64,000 nt of DNA from assembly GCA_945910005.1 (NCBI GenBank), contig OX246741.1:45433740-45497739 (forward strand), in the 5' to 3' direction. Made by a program: the position numbers and the translations under genes. Of this stretch, positions 49,084 through 63,576 are shown piece after piece; position 1 is the first letter of the stretch, and each line of letters begins with the position of its first letter. The DNA comes from Isoperla grammatica (taxonomy: Eukaryota; Arthropoda; Insecta; Plecoptera; Perlodidae). Below the pieces are notes generated by a model that made no database searches, had not been told where the DNA came from, and worked only from the letters and a program-made list of their open reading frames with translations.

Positions 49084-50525
49084 AACGTGCCACAGCGTAC
49101 ATCCTTCGGTTCGTCCATAACTTACAGGGGAAGTCGAAGCGAACCACAGGACCCATTACCGCTACGGAGATGAAGACCGCCCTGCGGCTGTGCATAAAGC
49201 TAACTCAACAATACTATTTTACGACAGAGCTGCAACAACTGTCTAAATCTTCCCCTGTATCAAGCTCTTTGAACTGCCTAGCACTATTCCTTGATAAAGA
49301 CGGACTGTGTAGAGTAGGTGGCCGCATTCGCCATTCTACTCTCCCTTATGACAGGAAACATCCAATCTTACTCCCCAAGAAGAGCCACCTGTCAGAACTA
49401 ATCGTAGATTACTTGCATAAAAGTTACCTACATGTAGGCCCTCGGACACTGCAGTCTCTCCTGGAAAGGCAATACTGGATTCCTGCAGCCCGGAGTTTTA
49501 TATGGTCTCGTATTTTCCGTTGTGTGCCTTGTTATAAACTCCGAATAAAGCCAATCCCGCCAAAGATGGGTGACCTCCCTCAAGTGCGAATCGCCCCTTC
49601 TCGCCCGTTTATTCGTTGTGGGATCGACTTTGGAGGTCCTATAATCCTTCGCGAAAGTTTGAGAAGAAAGGCGCCAACATCAAAGGCGTATTTTTGTCTC
49701 TTTTGCTGCATGGCCACTAAGGCGGTGCATTTAGAAGTGGTGTCCCACTTATCTACTGAAGCGTTTCTCGCCGCCCTTCAACGATTCGTTTCCCGTAGAG
49801 GACTCTGCGTTGAGGTGTTCTCCGACAATTTAACCAATTTTGTTGGGACTGATCGCCATCTCAGAGAAGTTTGCCAGTTTCTTAAGAGTCCCAACACCCA
49901 AGATACCATCTCTGCACTACTGGCCCCAGATGGAATCACTTGGCATTTCAACCCCCCTTCCGCTCCACAATTTGGCGGACTATGGGAGGCTGGGATAAAG
50001 TCTACAAAACACCACTTGCGGAGACTAGTAAAGGAGCAACCTTTGACCTATGAAGAATTCACTACCATCCTAATCAGGATCGAAGGTATTCTTAACTCTC
50101 GACCCCTGTGTCCACTGTCAGCGGATCCCCATGAAAACGACCCTCTCACCCCCGGGCACTTCTTAATCGGGTCTCCACTTCTCCAGGTCCCGGAAGAAGA
50201 CTTCACCGAAAGACCCACCAATCGTCTCACCCGATGGAAGCTCACTCAAAAAATTACCCAACATTTCTGGAAACGATGGTCGCATGAGTATCTCACAACC
50301 TTACAAAGTCGGTCGAAATGGATTGTACCCAACAAATCATTCGCACCCGGCGACCTTGCCCTAATGAATGAGGAGCGATGTCCCCCCGCTCAATGGTTGA
50401 TGGGACGTATAGCAGCCGTTCATCCCGGGAAGGACAACATAATACGAGTGGCCACCGTTGACACTAAGAAGGGCTCTTTCAGACGCCCTGTGCACAAATT
50501 GGTGCCGTTTCCCCCTTCGCAATAA
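49084..50525 (+). pseudogene. pol: BEL/Pao integrase domain
   Basis: Open in a third frame to the stop at 50525; its first Met is at 49170. Counted from that Met, the HHCC zinc site is H83, H88, C118 and C121. The DDE triad is D153 (GIDFGGP), D219 (FSDNLTNF) and E273 (LWEAG). PLTPGHFLIGSPL and the Trp-rich tail ending RPVHKLVPF form the DUF5641-like C terminus. The catalytic residues are present, so this domain is intact in sequence but has no frame linking it to the rest. Confidence 0.9.
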
Positions 50526-50610
50526 TTACTTATTCAAGAATTCAAGAAGAGCAGTTTTATTTATTTTTTCTACTTTTAAGATTTCGTCACCTAAATCTTG
50601 GTGGGCGGCA

Positions 50611-51103
50611 TGTTCGGTTTAGGTGTTTGTATTTATTTAAGTTAATATATCTATTTAATCCACTTCCCATTATTACTCTTGATTCACCCCCCTCCCTCCC
50701 CTTGATTCACCCATTATACGTAATAGTGTTTCGAAAGAATTGCGCATCCCTATATGCGCAGTCACGTGATACTATCAGCGTGGACTGCTTACCGTGACGA
50801 CGAGGGAGGACACACTTGCCTGTCAACTATCAACAACAGAACATCGCATACAGATATACGTGAGTACCCATATATTTCTTGTCTCCCCTCCCTATGGGTA
50901 CGGCCCCTTGTTCCCTATCCCTATAATAGTGGATTCGGCCCCAACGTAATTATTACTCGTTTTGTTTTTGGTTTGGTAAGTAATTATTTTGTATGCACTG
51001 TCCACCCCCCCCCCCCCACCCTTTTTCCAAGAAGAAGAAAGTTCGGCAAACCCGAACCAGCGAAAATATCAAGTAAGCATAGGACGCACCCACCTACTGT
51101 ACA
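50611..51103 (+). repeat. 3' LTR of the BEL/Pao element
   Basis: 493 bp, same boundaries as the 5' LTR. Differences seen include TTGATTCACCCATTATACG against TTCATTTACCCAGTATACG, CGAAAG against CGAGAG, CAAGTAAGC against CAAGTAGGC, and the C-run length. Confidence 0.95.
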
Positions 51104-51108
51104 AATAT

Positions 51109-51841
51109 AATTGAAAAATTAATATATTAATTAAAATTGCAAATTTAAATTAATTGACTGAAACACTTCGAGTTGAGAAAAACAAAATAAACCAACATTA
51201 TTTATAATAAAAAAAAGTAACCGATGAATTTGAAAACTTTAGTTTAAGTTGCCAAGTCCCGAACTGTTTCATGAATTACAACAATTAATATAAAAATGTA
51301 TTAACTAAAATTATTATCTTTATTGATTCATAGTATAATACATGACCAAAAGCTTATTACAAATTTATTGGCCAACTTTGTGTATTATAATTGATGTGTG
51401 TTTTTTGTTTTTCTCACCTCGAAGTAATTCAATAAATTAATTTAATTTTGTAAATGTTATTAATATATTTTTCAATTATTTAAAGTAATATCAATATTAA
51501 AATATTTGTTTATTCCTTAAATTACTATACTTATGGCCAAAAAAGGGCTTGGCCACAATTTTAGAAATCATCCCTTAAAGTTAAACCTCTTATGATTTGA
51601 ATGTTTTTGTAAGTGTGTCCTTTTTTGGGTTGTTATTATAATTGATTATGTACGTTTTGGGCTTGGTCGCTTTTATGCAATGTTTTACATTTTACTTTGG
51701 TACATACAAGTCCCAACGTTGCTAGTCTCACATCGACTTTAGATCCTTCTCTCTCTACCATGTCTTCAGGCACGCTGTTTAAACGAATATCATGTAGATT
51801 CCTGGCGTTCTTTTGCACCTTCGTAAATTCGGGAAAACGTG
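51109..51841. other. AT-rich DNA, no supported gene
   Basis: Contains near 51797 a short piece (AGATTCCTGGCGTTCTTTTG) of the dispersed repeat seen at 8890 and 39975. Confidence 0.35.
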
Positions 51842-52178
51842 GACGTAGACGCGCTCTCTTATCAACGCGTCACACAGAGACGTAGACGCGCTCTCTTATC
51901 AACGCGTCACACAGAGACGTAGACGCGCTCTCTTATCAACGCGTCACACAGAGACGTAGACGCGCTCTCTTATCAACGCGTCACACAGAGACGTAGACGC
52001 GCTCTTTTATCAACGCGTCACACAGAGACGTAGACGCGCTCTCTTATCAACGCGTCACACAGAGACGTAGACGCGCTCTCTTATCAACGCGTCACACAGA
52101 GACGTAGACGCGCTCTCTTATCAACGCGTCACACAGAGACGAAGACGCGCTCTCTTATCAACGCGTCACACAGAGACG
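51842..52178. repeat. 37-bp minisatellite array, locus 1, nine units
   Basis: The unit contains GACGTAGACGCGCTCTCTTA and TCAACGCGTCACACAGA, 37 bp, nearly invariant. Identical to the array at 59656-60728. Confidence 0.95.
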
Positions 52179-54049
52179 CCCAAGTAGCACAAACTTGTGG
52201 CAAACTGATGGTAAACTGCGGATCGCCATAAATTGAAGTGATGGGCCATAGGCGGCGATGCGCTTACGGCCCGCTTATGGGGTTGGCCAAGCCCCCTTCT
52301 GTTTGCCGTAAGCGGGTTATCGCTTATGGGCCATAGGCGGGCCGCTGTGGAAAACCGACAGTTGCAAAAACTATAAACTATATTTTTTGCTACAGCGGCC
52401 CGCCTGCGCGCCACAACCTTTATTGTGTTGATGTCATGGCTACGGCGCGTGAGCGGCGTGCTGTAGTGCCTGCATCTTTTTACAGCAGTGGGCCATCACT
52501 TTGCCACAACCCCAAAACGTATTGATTCCGCAAACGATCATCTGTTAACCGGCAGTTTACCGTCAATTATATGTTCGACAATTGACTTAATTTCACGTAC
52601 ATATCGGACAGTTCAAATTTAGCATTTGCTTTGTTATGACCCTGTCAGACGAGAGAGAAACTCGCCAAGAAGAATGTAAAAAATAAATTTGTATGCGCAA
52701 ACTTTACATAATGTATTACCACTAAAAGAAAGCAATTGCGTGTTATGTTTATGAACATGCCACTCAATAAAGGACTCAAGACTTACATAAATAGCGCTGC
52801 TAAGCAACCTCCTTTAAGCGCCAATGATGAATAATAACAATAAAACAACAATGAAAATTGACAGGTAAACCACTGTTTTTAGAAGTTTATTTTCTTGCCA
52901 CCAGAATGCATGTAGTCTATTTTGAGTGCTCTTTTTTACTTACATTTCTATTATTCACCTTGGCAGAGAATGAACAAAGTGGACGTGAGGACTGAGGAAT
53001 GTGTAGGAGAAAGCACGGATATGGATATTATCTCAAAAAGGTATTTGCAGCAGTGTTAGTAACAAGAAATATACCAGCGTGAAATATGATATGATAAACG
53101 GCTGCAAGAACCTTAATAAGAAGAAATCAATGTACATAAGCAGTTGAGTTTTACAAGTATTAATTATATTATTATTATTTGAAAGGTTTTACAATGCAGT
53201 ACTTATTATAAACAGACAGTATTTATTCCAAACATTAAATGAATTACCTAATACATCACCTTCTATAGGTCTACCACTCAGAACATGATGCAATGTTCCA
53301 GTTTCAGTTACAGAGAAGATAAAGCCAAATTTAGTTTTACTTGAGTATCAGATGTCACATTATGTGACCTTAAGGTCAACAGGTAACATAAATCTAGCAC
53401 ATTCTTACGATTTGTCAATGTAGGTGCATGAATCTCCTTCATTGGTGCTGACATGGCTTCTGAGGCCACCAGTAGCCATGGTGGCAATGTAGTACGCCAG
53501 GTACCGAGTATTTATCAACGTTGTCTTGCTGAATACTGGTATTTAAGCTGAAATAAAATAGAAAAATACCTAGATAGAACAATGTTATGAAAACTTCTTT
53601 GATTAAGCCTAATAAATTTCAATTCGATGGCACTACAGCTGAGCATTTTTTATTTTTTTATATATTTTTTTATATTATGTATACCTAATAAAAACAGATA
53701 ACAAGTCATAACAGGATCTTTGGCCACTTGTGTAAACCAGAGAATGGGTTGCCAATCAACAATGCGATCAACGGAAAAATTGCGTTTTCAGGGATGAAAT
53801 AAAATTGTATGATAACGTATATGGTTTAAAATATGAAATTTAATAAAATTAACTAACAATTAATCGATTTCAAATTCACTAAAGGGTATTTGTGTCTGTG
53901 GCAGCTGTGGTATTTCTGTGGCAGAACGCAGGGACATACCTGATTTCACTACTTGTAAATGGAAATGAAAAATAATAATAAATAATTAAACAAATTGTAT
54001 TTATGGTCTACCCACTCGGTTACAAGAACAGATTTTCAGCGGGGGACAT
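52179..54049. other. Intergenic DNA with isolated GGGCCATAGGCGG motifs
   Basis: 52230-52345 carries single copies of GGGCCATAGGCGG and GGCCCGCTTATGG, the words that build the 51-bp array at 58850, but not in tandem. The remainder is AT-rich without a gene. A 20-bp piece near 52898 is shared with 41788. Confidence 0.45.
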
Positions 54050-54250
54050 TTATATACTACTTATTATGGGCTTCGTTGCTATGACGGCTCCAAAGTTGCC
54101 GTGTACATATTATAGACCAGTACCATACAGATAGATTTAAGTCAAATTCCAAAATTAAAAGACCCCAGCCCGAACCGGGATTCGAACCCCGGACCTTCTG
54201 CAGTGGAAGCAGGAATAAACCCACTGGACCAACAAGCCTTAGCTGTGTAT
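54050..54250 (-). mobile_element. tRNA-derived SINE, second copy
   Basis: Minus strand: GTTGGTCCAGTGGGTTTATT, CTGCTTCCACTGCAG, GGGGTTCGAATCCC (B box), then a different middle, then CGGCAACTTTGGAGCCGTCA and TAGCAACGAAGC, closely matching the 3' domain of the SINE at 42930. Not a tRNA gene: the acceptor strands do not pair. Confidence 0.75.
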
Positions 54251-54397
54251 GATGGCGTAAGCTACACAAGTTATTTAAATTATCTGATTGCACTTCTTGT
54301 AAATGGAAATACAAAATAAAAATAAATAATTAAACAAATTTCAATTAAAAAATTATAATTAATTAAAAAATAATAATAAATAATTAAACGAATTATT

Positions 54398-54512
54398 GTA
54401 TTTATGGTCTACCCACTCGGTTACAAGGACAGATTTTCAGCCCACAGATTAAAGTCCCCCACTGAAAATCAGTCTTGTTACTGAGTGGGTAGACTCTAAA
54501 TGTGCATTTATT
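54398..54512. mobile_element. Small palindromic MITE, about 115 bp
   Basis: GGTCTACCCACTCGGTTACA with AGATTTTCAG on the left pairs with CTGAAAATC and TGTTACTGAGTGGGTAGAC on the right. A lone left end (GGTCTACCCACTCGGTTACA) also occurs near 54006. Confidence 0.7.
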
Positions 54513-54642
54513 TATTTATTTAATTAAAAAAGCTAAAGAAATAGGCAGGACCACTTTGTCCTCAACCATAACAGGGTAGATCATCTCACTAAAGAAAGCA
54601 TGTCAATGTTTTTTGAGTAGATAGTAGATAGATATATAGATA

Positions 54643-57549
<2,907 letters not shown>

Positions 57550-57735
57550 TGATATTTGGACTTAACGTGTCATATTTTTGCAACTATGGCTAATTGAAAC
57601 GATGAGTGGGTAACTATGATGATGAAAAAACACCACACACACACGATATATCCATGGCCAAGCAAGGATTCAAACCTGGAACGCAGAGACCTCGGTTTAC
57701 TAGACCAACGCCTAATCGACTGCGGTCAACAAAGC
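57550..57735 (-). mobile_element. tRNA-derived SINE, (AATC)-tail family
   Basis: Minus strand: GTTGGTCTAGTAAACCGAGG, GTTCCAGGTTTGAATCC (B box), a (GT)n stretch, then AATTAGCCATAGTTGC and GACACGTTAAGTCC. It is the most complete copy of the family seen at 33227 and in pol at 48370. Confidence 0.7.
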
Positions 57736-58849
57736 TGACGTTTGTTTTCGAAAATATCATTTGGAAATACTACAGATGCCAATTTATCTTATTGAGTGAT
57801 TTCATTCAAGTTGTATGTACACGGCCATTGATTCATTTCGACCGCTAACAGTTTACGAACTATGCGCGGAAACTGTTGCCCGTGATTGGTTAGATTGGCG
57901 AGGACTGCCTGATTCAGCCAATAAACGCGCTCAAACTGAGCGGTAGTTTGAACTGCATTGAGAATAACAGAGGGAACAAAATGTCATTGAAAACAAAGTC
58001 ACGTAAAGCTGTGATATGCGTCAAAAGAGAATGTATATATTATTGTGATGTTTCCATTAGCCCGATTAATCTAATTATATTTGGTGCGTTCATGGTAGTA
58101 TAGATATTGTAGTTACTATAAGTCTTATGCCCGCTCTTATGACTTCCAACTAAACGTTAAAGTATACGCTAACTTGTTTTCACCAAGGAAACCACCAATC
58201 AGAGGCTGTGAAATGAAGTCATCTGACACCCAAAACGTTTAGTTGGAAGTCATAAGATATAGGTATTAGATAATAAAATCATAAACATTTGCTTGTATGC
58301 ATATTTTATGGACCACTTGCATAAAGAAGGACGTGCAATAATTCCAAAAACTATACCTACTATGGCGTATGAAAAAGTTAATAAGTTAAAAATAACATTA
58401 ATTGTGCTAAATGTGTACTAGTCCATACACGAGGTTTAAAAACGAACCAAATTCACAATGATGTAAAAGCCATAACAGTAATATTAAATACCACACACAA
58501 ACACAGTATTTCCTTTAATTTCCAACAATGATGGCATAAAAGCGCACACCTGTCTGGAGACAACTTCACCTACTTAAAAGGGTAATAGATAAGGATCTGA
58601 GGTTGGTTTGAGTCTAGCTACGTTGAGAACTATATATTTACTATGCATTATCTGCGGATAAGTAACACACCATGGAGTTGGATTATTTGCACATATTCTA
58701 TGCAATTACTTTGTGACAATTTTGAAATAAGTAATTATAAATCTATATTTCAACCGACAGAAAGCGGGGGTGGCGTGTACGACGTGGTTGAGGTTGACAT
58801 TGTCAAAATATAAAAATTTAACAGGCTAGAGACAACGGCGGTTGTGCGT
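57736..58849. other. Intergenic DNA, no supported gene
   Basis: Apart from the hairpin listed separately at 58136-58256, no frame or array is supported. Confidence 0.3.
58136..58256. mobile_element. Hairpin element with 23-bp perfect arms
   Basis: CTTATGACTTCCAACTAAAC-GTT at 58136-58158 and its exact inverse at 58234-58256, with a loop of about 75 bp. MITE-like; no target duplication established. Confidence 0.65.
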
Positions 58850-59590
58850 ATATGGGCCATAGGCGGGCCGCCCACTGTTTGCCGCCTGTCGGCTGTGAGC
58901 TTATGGGCCATAGGCGGACCGCCCACTGTTTGCCGCCTGTCGGTTGTGAGCTTATGGGCCATAGGCAGACCGCCCACTGTTTGCCGCCTGTCGGCTGTGA
59001 GCTTATGGGCCATAGGCGGACCGCCCACTGTTTGCCGCCTGTCGGCTGTGAGCTTATGAGCCATAGGCGGACCGCCCACTGTTTGCCGCCTGTCGGTTGT
59101 GAGTTTATGGGCCACAGGCGGGCCGCATACTGTTCGCCGCCTGTCGGTTGTGAGCTTATGGGCCACAGGCGGGCCGCCTACTGTTCGCCGTCTGTCGGTT
59201 GTGAGCTTATGGGCCAAAGGCGGGCCGTCTACTATTCGCCGCCTGTCGGTTGTGAGCTTATGGGCCACAGGCGGGCCGCCTACTGTTCGCCGTCTGTCGG
59301 TTGTGAGCTTATGGGCCATAGGCGCCCCGCCTACTATTCGCCGCCTGTCGGTTGTGAGCTTATGGGCCATAGGCGGGCCGCCCACTTTTCGCCGCCTGTC
59401 GGTTGTGAGCTTATGGGCCATAGGCGGGCCACCTACTATTCGCCGCCTGTCGGTTGTGAGCTTATGGGCCATAGGCGGGCCGCCCACTGTTCGCCGCCTG
59501 TCGGTTGTGAGCTTAAGGGCCATAAGCGGGCCGCCTACTGTGACCCGTCTGTGAAATTTTGTGTTTATGGGCCATAGGCGGGCCGCTGAA
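58850..59590. repeat. 51-bp minisatellite array, about 14 units
   Basis: The unit contains TGGGCCATAGGCGGGCCGCC, CACTGTTTGCCGCCTGTCGG and TTGTGAGCTTA, 51 bp. The first five units have TGTTTGCC and later ones TGTTCGCC. Since 51 is a multiple of three, three plus frames and one minus frame stay open; none looks like a gene. Confidence 0.95.
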
Positions 59591-59655
59591 GGAAAACGTT
59601 TGCAGCAGTTGGCCGCTGATGGGCCATAAGCACACACCAGTTCTGTGCTTGCTGG

Positions 59656-60728
59656 GCGTAGACGCGCTCTCTTATCAACGCGTCACACAGAGACGTAGAC
59701 GCGCTCTCTTATCAACGCGTCACACAGAGACGTAGACGCGCTCTCTTATCAACGCGTCACACAGAGACGTAGACGCGCTCTCTTATCAACGCGTCACACA
59801 GAGACGTAGACGCGCTCTCTTATCAACGCGTCACACAGAGACGTAGACGCGCTCTCTTATCAACGCGTCACACAGAGACGTAGACGCGCTCTCTTATCAA
59901 CGCGTCACACAGAGACGTAGACGCGCTCTCTTATCAACGCGTCACACAGAGACGTAGACGCGCTCTCTTATCAACGCGTCACACAGAGACGTAGACGCGC
60001 TCTCTTATCAACGCGTCACACAGAGACGTAGACGCGCTCTCTTATCAACGCGTCACACAGAGACGTAGACGCGCTATCATATCAACGCGTCACACAGAGA
60101 CTTAGACGCGCTCTCTTATCAACGCGTCACACAGAGACGTAGACGCGCTCTCTTATCAACGCGTCACACAGAGACGAAGACGCGCTCTCTTATCAACGCG
60201 TCACACAGAGACGTAGACGCGCTCTCATATCAACGCGTCACACAGAAACGTAGACGCGCTCTCTTATCAACGCGTTACACAGAGACGAAGACGCGCTCTC
60301 TTATCAACGCGTCAGACAGAGACGAAGACGCGCTCTCTTATCAACGCGTCACACAGAGACGTAGACGCGCTCTCTTATCAACGCGTCACACAGAGACGTA
60401 GACGCGCTCTCTTATCAACGCGTCACACAGAGACGTAGACGCGCTCTCTTATCAACGCGTCACACAGAGACGAAGACGCGCTCTCTTATCAACGCGTCAC
60501 ACAGAGACGTAGACGCGCTCTCATATCAACGCATCACACAGAGACGTAGACGCGCTCTCTTATCAACGCGTTACACAGAGACGAAGACGCGCTCTCTTAT
60601 CAACGCGTCACACAGAGACGTAGACGCGCTCTCTTATCAACGCGTTACACAGAGACGAAGACGCGCTCTCTTATCAACGCGTCACACAGAGACGTAGACG
60701 CGCTCTCTTATCAACGCGTTACACAGAG
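59656..60728. repeat. 37-bp minisatellite array, locus 2, about 29 units
   Basis: Same 37-bp unit as locus 1, with scattered variants (GACGAAGACGCG, CTCATATC, CGCGTTACAC). It begins about 65 bp after the end of the 51-bp array. There are no unique spacers, so it is not CRISPR-like. Confidence 0.95.
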
Positions 60729-61360
60729 CGTTTTCCAAGTGGTTTAACTATTTCACTTCTTTGGACACACTGCCTCCTCGAGGGTATTGTGGTGACTTCT
60801 AGCAGGCAGTGTTTAGATGCCGGAATCAATGATATTCAACAGCTATAGTAAGCTAGATCACCGGTCCCCCAACCTACCACTCAGTAGCGAGACTAGCGAT
60901 TTGAAGCCATTTTGAAATGGGCATTTTACATGCTTATTGGGCCTTTTAGTACTGCTAGCGCTGCCAACGGAAGAAATTTGCGTTAAAAACTGCCTGTGTT
61001 TTTGCCCATTTCAAGATGGCTTCTAACTGACACGCTTGTGGTTGCTAGGCTGCGCATCTAGCCTACGCTCGCAGCGCTGCAAGCGGCAAGCTGCCTGCTT
61101 ATCCACTCACTCTCACCACAGGTAACAGATTGTCTGTGTCAATAGCTTACATCACAGTACACACCCTAAGTAAATAATATGAGGTATCAGGCTCTTTTTT
61201 TTTATGTATTGCGTAATTCATGCTATATTTGTCGAAGCAATCTGTGAACACAAGTATTATTTTTGGTGACGCAGTATTTTCTCAACCCATGAAACGAACT
61301 ATGCGAACTGAGTTAGCAAGTAATCATAATATCACACTTCGTGGTTTTATCCCCAGCGCT
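60729..61360. other. Intergenic DNA with a short inverted repeat
   Basis: GAAGCCATTTTGAAATGGGC (60903-60922) is inverted with one mismatch at 61004-61023, a possible small MITE of about 121 bp. No gene. Confidence 0.5.
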
Positions 61361-63426
61361 ATGAGTAGGCCTACCATGACCTTAAGGCTGTATGTCCACC
61401 TACGTTATAAGTAGGCCTACCATGACCTTAAGGCTGTATATCCACCTACGTTATGAGTAGGCCTACCATGACCTTAATGCTGTATGTCCACCTACGTTAT
61501 GAGTTGGCCTACCATGACCTTAAGGCTGTATGTCCACCTACGTTATGAGTAGGCCTACCATGAATGGCCTTAAGGCTGTATGCCCACCTACGTTATGAGT
61601 AGGCCTACCATGACCTTAAGGCTGTATGTCCACCAACGTTATGAGTAGGCCTACCATGACCTTAAGGCTGTATGTCCACCTACGTTATGAGTAGGCCTAC
61701 CATGACCTTAAGGCTGTATGCCCACCTACGTTATGAGAAGGCCTTCCATGACCTTAAGGCTGTATGCCCACCTACGTTATTAGTAGGCCTGCCATGACCT
61801 TAAGGCTGTATGCCCACCTACGTTATGAGTAGGCCTACCATGACCTTAAGGCTGTATGCCCACCTACGTTATGAGTAGGCCTACCATGACCTTAAGGCTG
61901 TATGCCTACCTACGTTTTGAGTAGGTGGCCATGACCTTAAGGCTGTATGCCCACTTACGTTATAAGTAGGCCTACCATGACCTTAAGGCTGTAGGTCCAC
62001 CTACGTTATGAGTAGGCCTACCATGACCTTAAGGCTGTATGCCCACCTACGTTATGAGTAGGCCTACCATGACCTTAAGGCTGTATGTCCACCTACGTTA
62101 TGAGTAGGCCTACCATGACCTTAAGGCTGTATGTCCACCTACGTTATGAGTAGGCCTACCATGACCTTAAGGCTGTATGCCCACCTACGTTATGAGTAGG
62201 CCTACCATGACCTTAAGGCTGTATGTCCACCTACGTTATGAGTAGGCCTACCATGACCTTAAGGCTGTATGTCCACCTACGTTATGAATAGGCCTACCAT
62301 GACATTAAGGCTGTATGCCCACCTACGTTATGAGAAGGCCTTCCATGACCTTAAGGCTGTATGCCCACCTACGTTATTAGTAGGCCTGCCATGACCTTAA
62401 GGCTGTATGCCCACCTACGTTATGAGTAGGTCTACCATGACCTTAAGGCTGTATGTCCACCTACGTTATGAGTAGGCCTACCATGACCTTAAGGCTGTAT
62501 GCCTACCTACGTTTTGAGTAGGTCTGCCATGACCTTAAGGCTGTATGCCCACTTACGTTATAAGTAGGCCTACCATGACCTTAAGGCTGTAGGTCCACCT
62601 ACGTTATGAGTAGGCCTACCATGACCTTAAGGCTGTATGCCCACCTACATTATGAGTAGGCCTACCATGACCTTAAGGCTGTATGTCCACCTACGTTATG
62701 AGTAGGCCTACCATGACCTTAAGGCTGTATGCCCACCTACGTTATGAGTAGGCCTACCATGACCTTAAGGCTGTATGCCCACTTACGTTATGAGTAGGCC
62801 TACCATGACCTTAAGGCTGTATGCCCACCTACGTTATTAGTAGGCCTGCCATGACCTTAAGGCTGTATGCTCACCTACGTTATGAGTAGGCCTACCATGA
62901 CCTTAAGGCTGTATGCCTACCTACGTTTTGAGTAGGTCTGCCATGACCTTAAGGCTGTATGCCCACTTACGTTATAAGTAGGCCTACCATGACCTTAAGG
63001 CTGTAGGTCCACCTACGTTATGAGTAGGCCTACCATGACCTTAAGGCTGTATGCCCACCTACGTTATGAGTAGGCCTACCATGACCTTAAGGCTGTATGT
63101 CCACCTACGTTATGAGTAGGCCTACCATGACCTTAAGGCTGTATGTCCACCTACGTTATGAGTAGGCCTACCATGACCTTAAGGCTGTATGCCCACCTAC
63201 GTTATGAGTAGGCCTACCATGACCTTAAGGCTGTATGTCCACCTACGTTATGAGTAGGCCTACCATGACCTTAAGGCTGTATGCCCACCTACGTTATGAA
63301 AAGGCCTTCCATGACCTTAAGGCTGTATGCCCACCTACGTTATGAGTAGGCCTACCATGACCTTAAGGCTGTATGCCCACCTACGTTATGAGTAGGCCTA
63401 CCATGACCTTAAGGCTGTATGCCCAC
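61361..63426. repeat. 46-bp satellite array with 13-unit higher-order repeat
   Basis: The unit contains ATGAGTAGGCCTACCATGAC, CTTAAGGCTGTATGCCCACC and TACGTT, 46 bp, about 45 copies. Marker variants recur exactly 598 bp apart: GTAGGTCCAC at 61991 and 62589, CCACTTACG at 61951 and 62549. They recur again 414 bp later (63003 and 62963), i.e. 13 and 9 units. It ends abruptly at the TGTTACG boundary of the next element. Confidence 0.96.
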
Positions 63427-63540
63427 TGTTACGTCTCAAACGACTACCCGTCGTCTTCGTCGTATAAACTATAATTATTAATGACAGAATGAACTTAGTT
63501 TATACGACGAAGACGACGGGTAGTCGTTTGAGACGTAACA
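63427..63540 (+). repeat. Palindromic 114-bp putative 5' LTR of a second BEL/Pao element
   Basis: 63427-63470 and 63497-63540 are a perfect 44-bp inverted repeat around a 26-bp AT-rich loop. The whole begins TGTTACG and ends CGTAACA, i.e. TG...CA LTR-style ends, and is followed 3 bp later by a primer-binding site. That makes a very short LTR the simplest reading. A TATAA word lies in the left arm at its loop edge. The 3' partner lies outside the window. Confidence 0.7.
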
Positions 63541-63543
63541 TTT

Positions 63544-63562
63544 TGGTGACCCCGACGTGATT
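63544..63562 (+). other. Primer-binding site, complementary to tRNA-Trp
   Basis: TGGTGACCCCGACGTGATT is the exact complement of the CCA-bearing 3' end of metazoan tRNA-Trp as I recall it (...CACGTCGGGGTCA plus CCA). The position directly after the putative LTR is as expected. Confidence 0.85.
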
Positions 63563-63576
63563 AGTGACAGTTGTGG

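Larger units (their letters stand above)
44510..51103 (+). mobile_element. BEL/Pao LTR retrotransposon, complete but inactivated
   Basis: Two LTRs of about 492 bp start TGTTCGG and end TGTACA. They are flanked by the 5-bp duplication AATAT (44505-44509 and 51104-51108), proving insertion as one unit. In between are a primer site and gag, protease, RT, RNase H and integrase in BEL/Pao order. The LTRs differ at only a few positions and in a C run, so the insertion is recent. The coding region nonetheless has a frameshift near 47055, a SINE insertion at 48370, a stop at 48838-48840 and a frameshift near 49080, so it cannot make its own polyprotein. Confidence 0.95.

Noticed and set aside
54165..54245. 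tRNA gene
   Set aside because: Same reasons: a SINE head sharing its 3' domain with another copy.
58750..59637. 295-codon minus-strand ORF with GGPPMAHKLTTDRRR repeats
   Set aside because: Produced by the 51-bp minisatellite, whose length is a multiple of three; several other frames are equally open and there is no supporting flank.
59656..60728. CRISPR-like array
   Set aside because: The 37-bp units abut directly, with no unique spacers, in a eukaryotic context.
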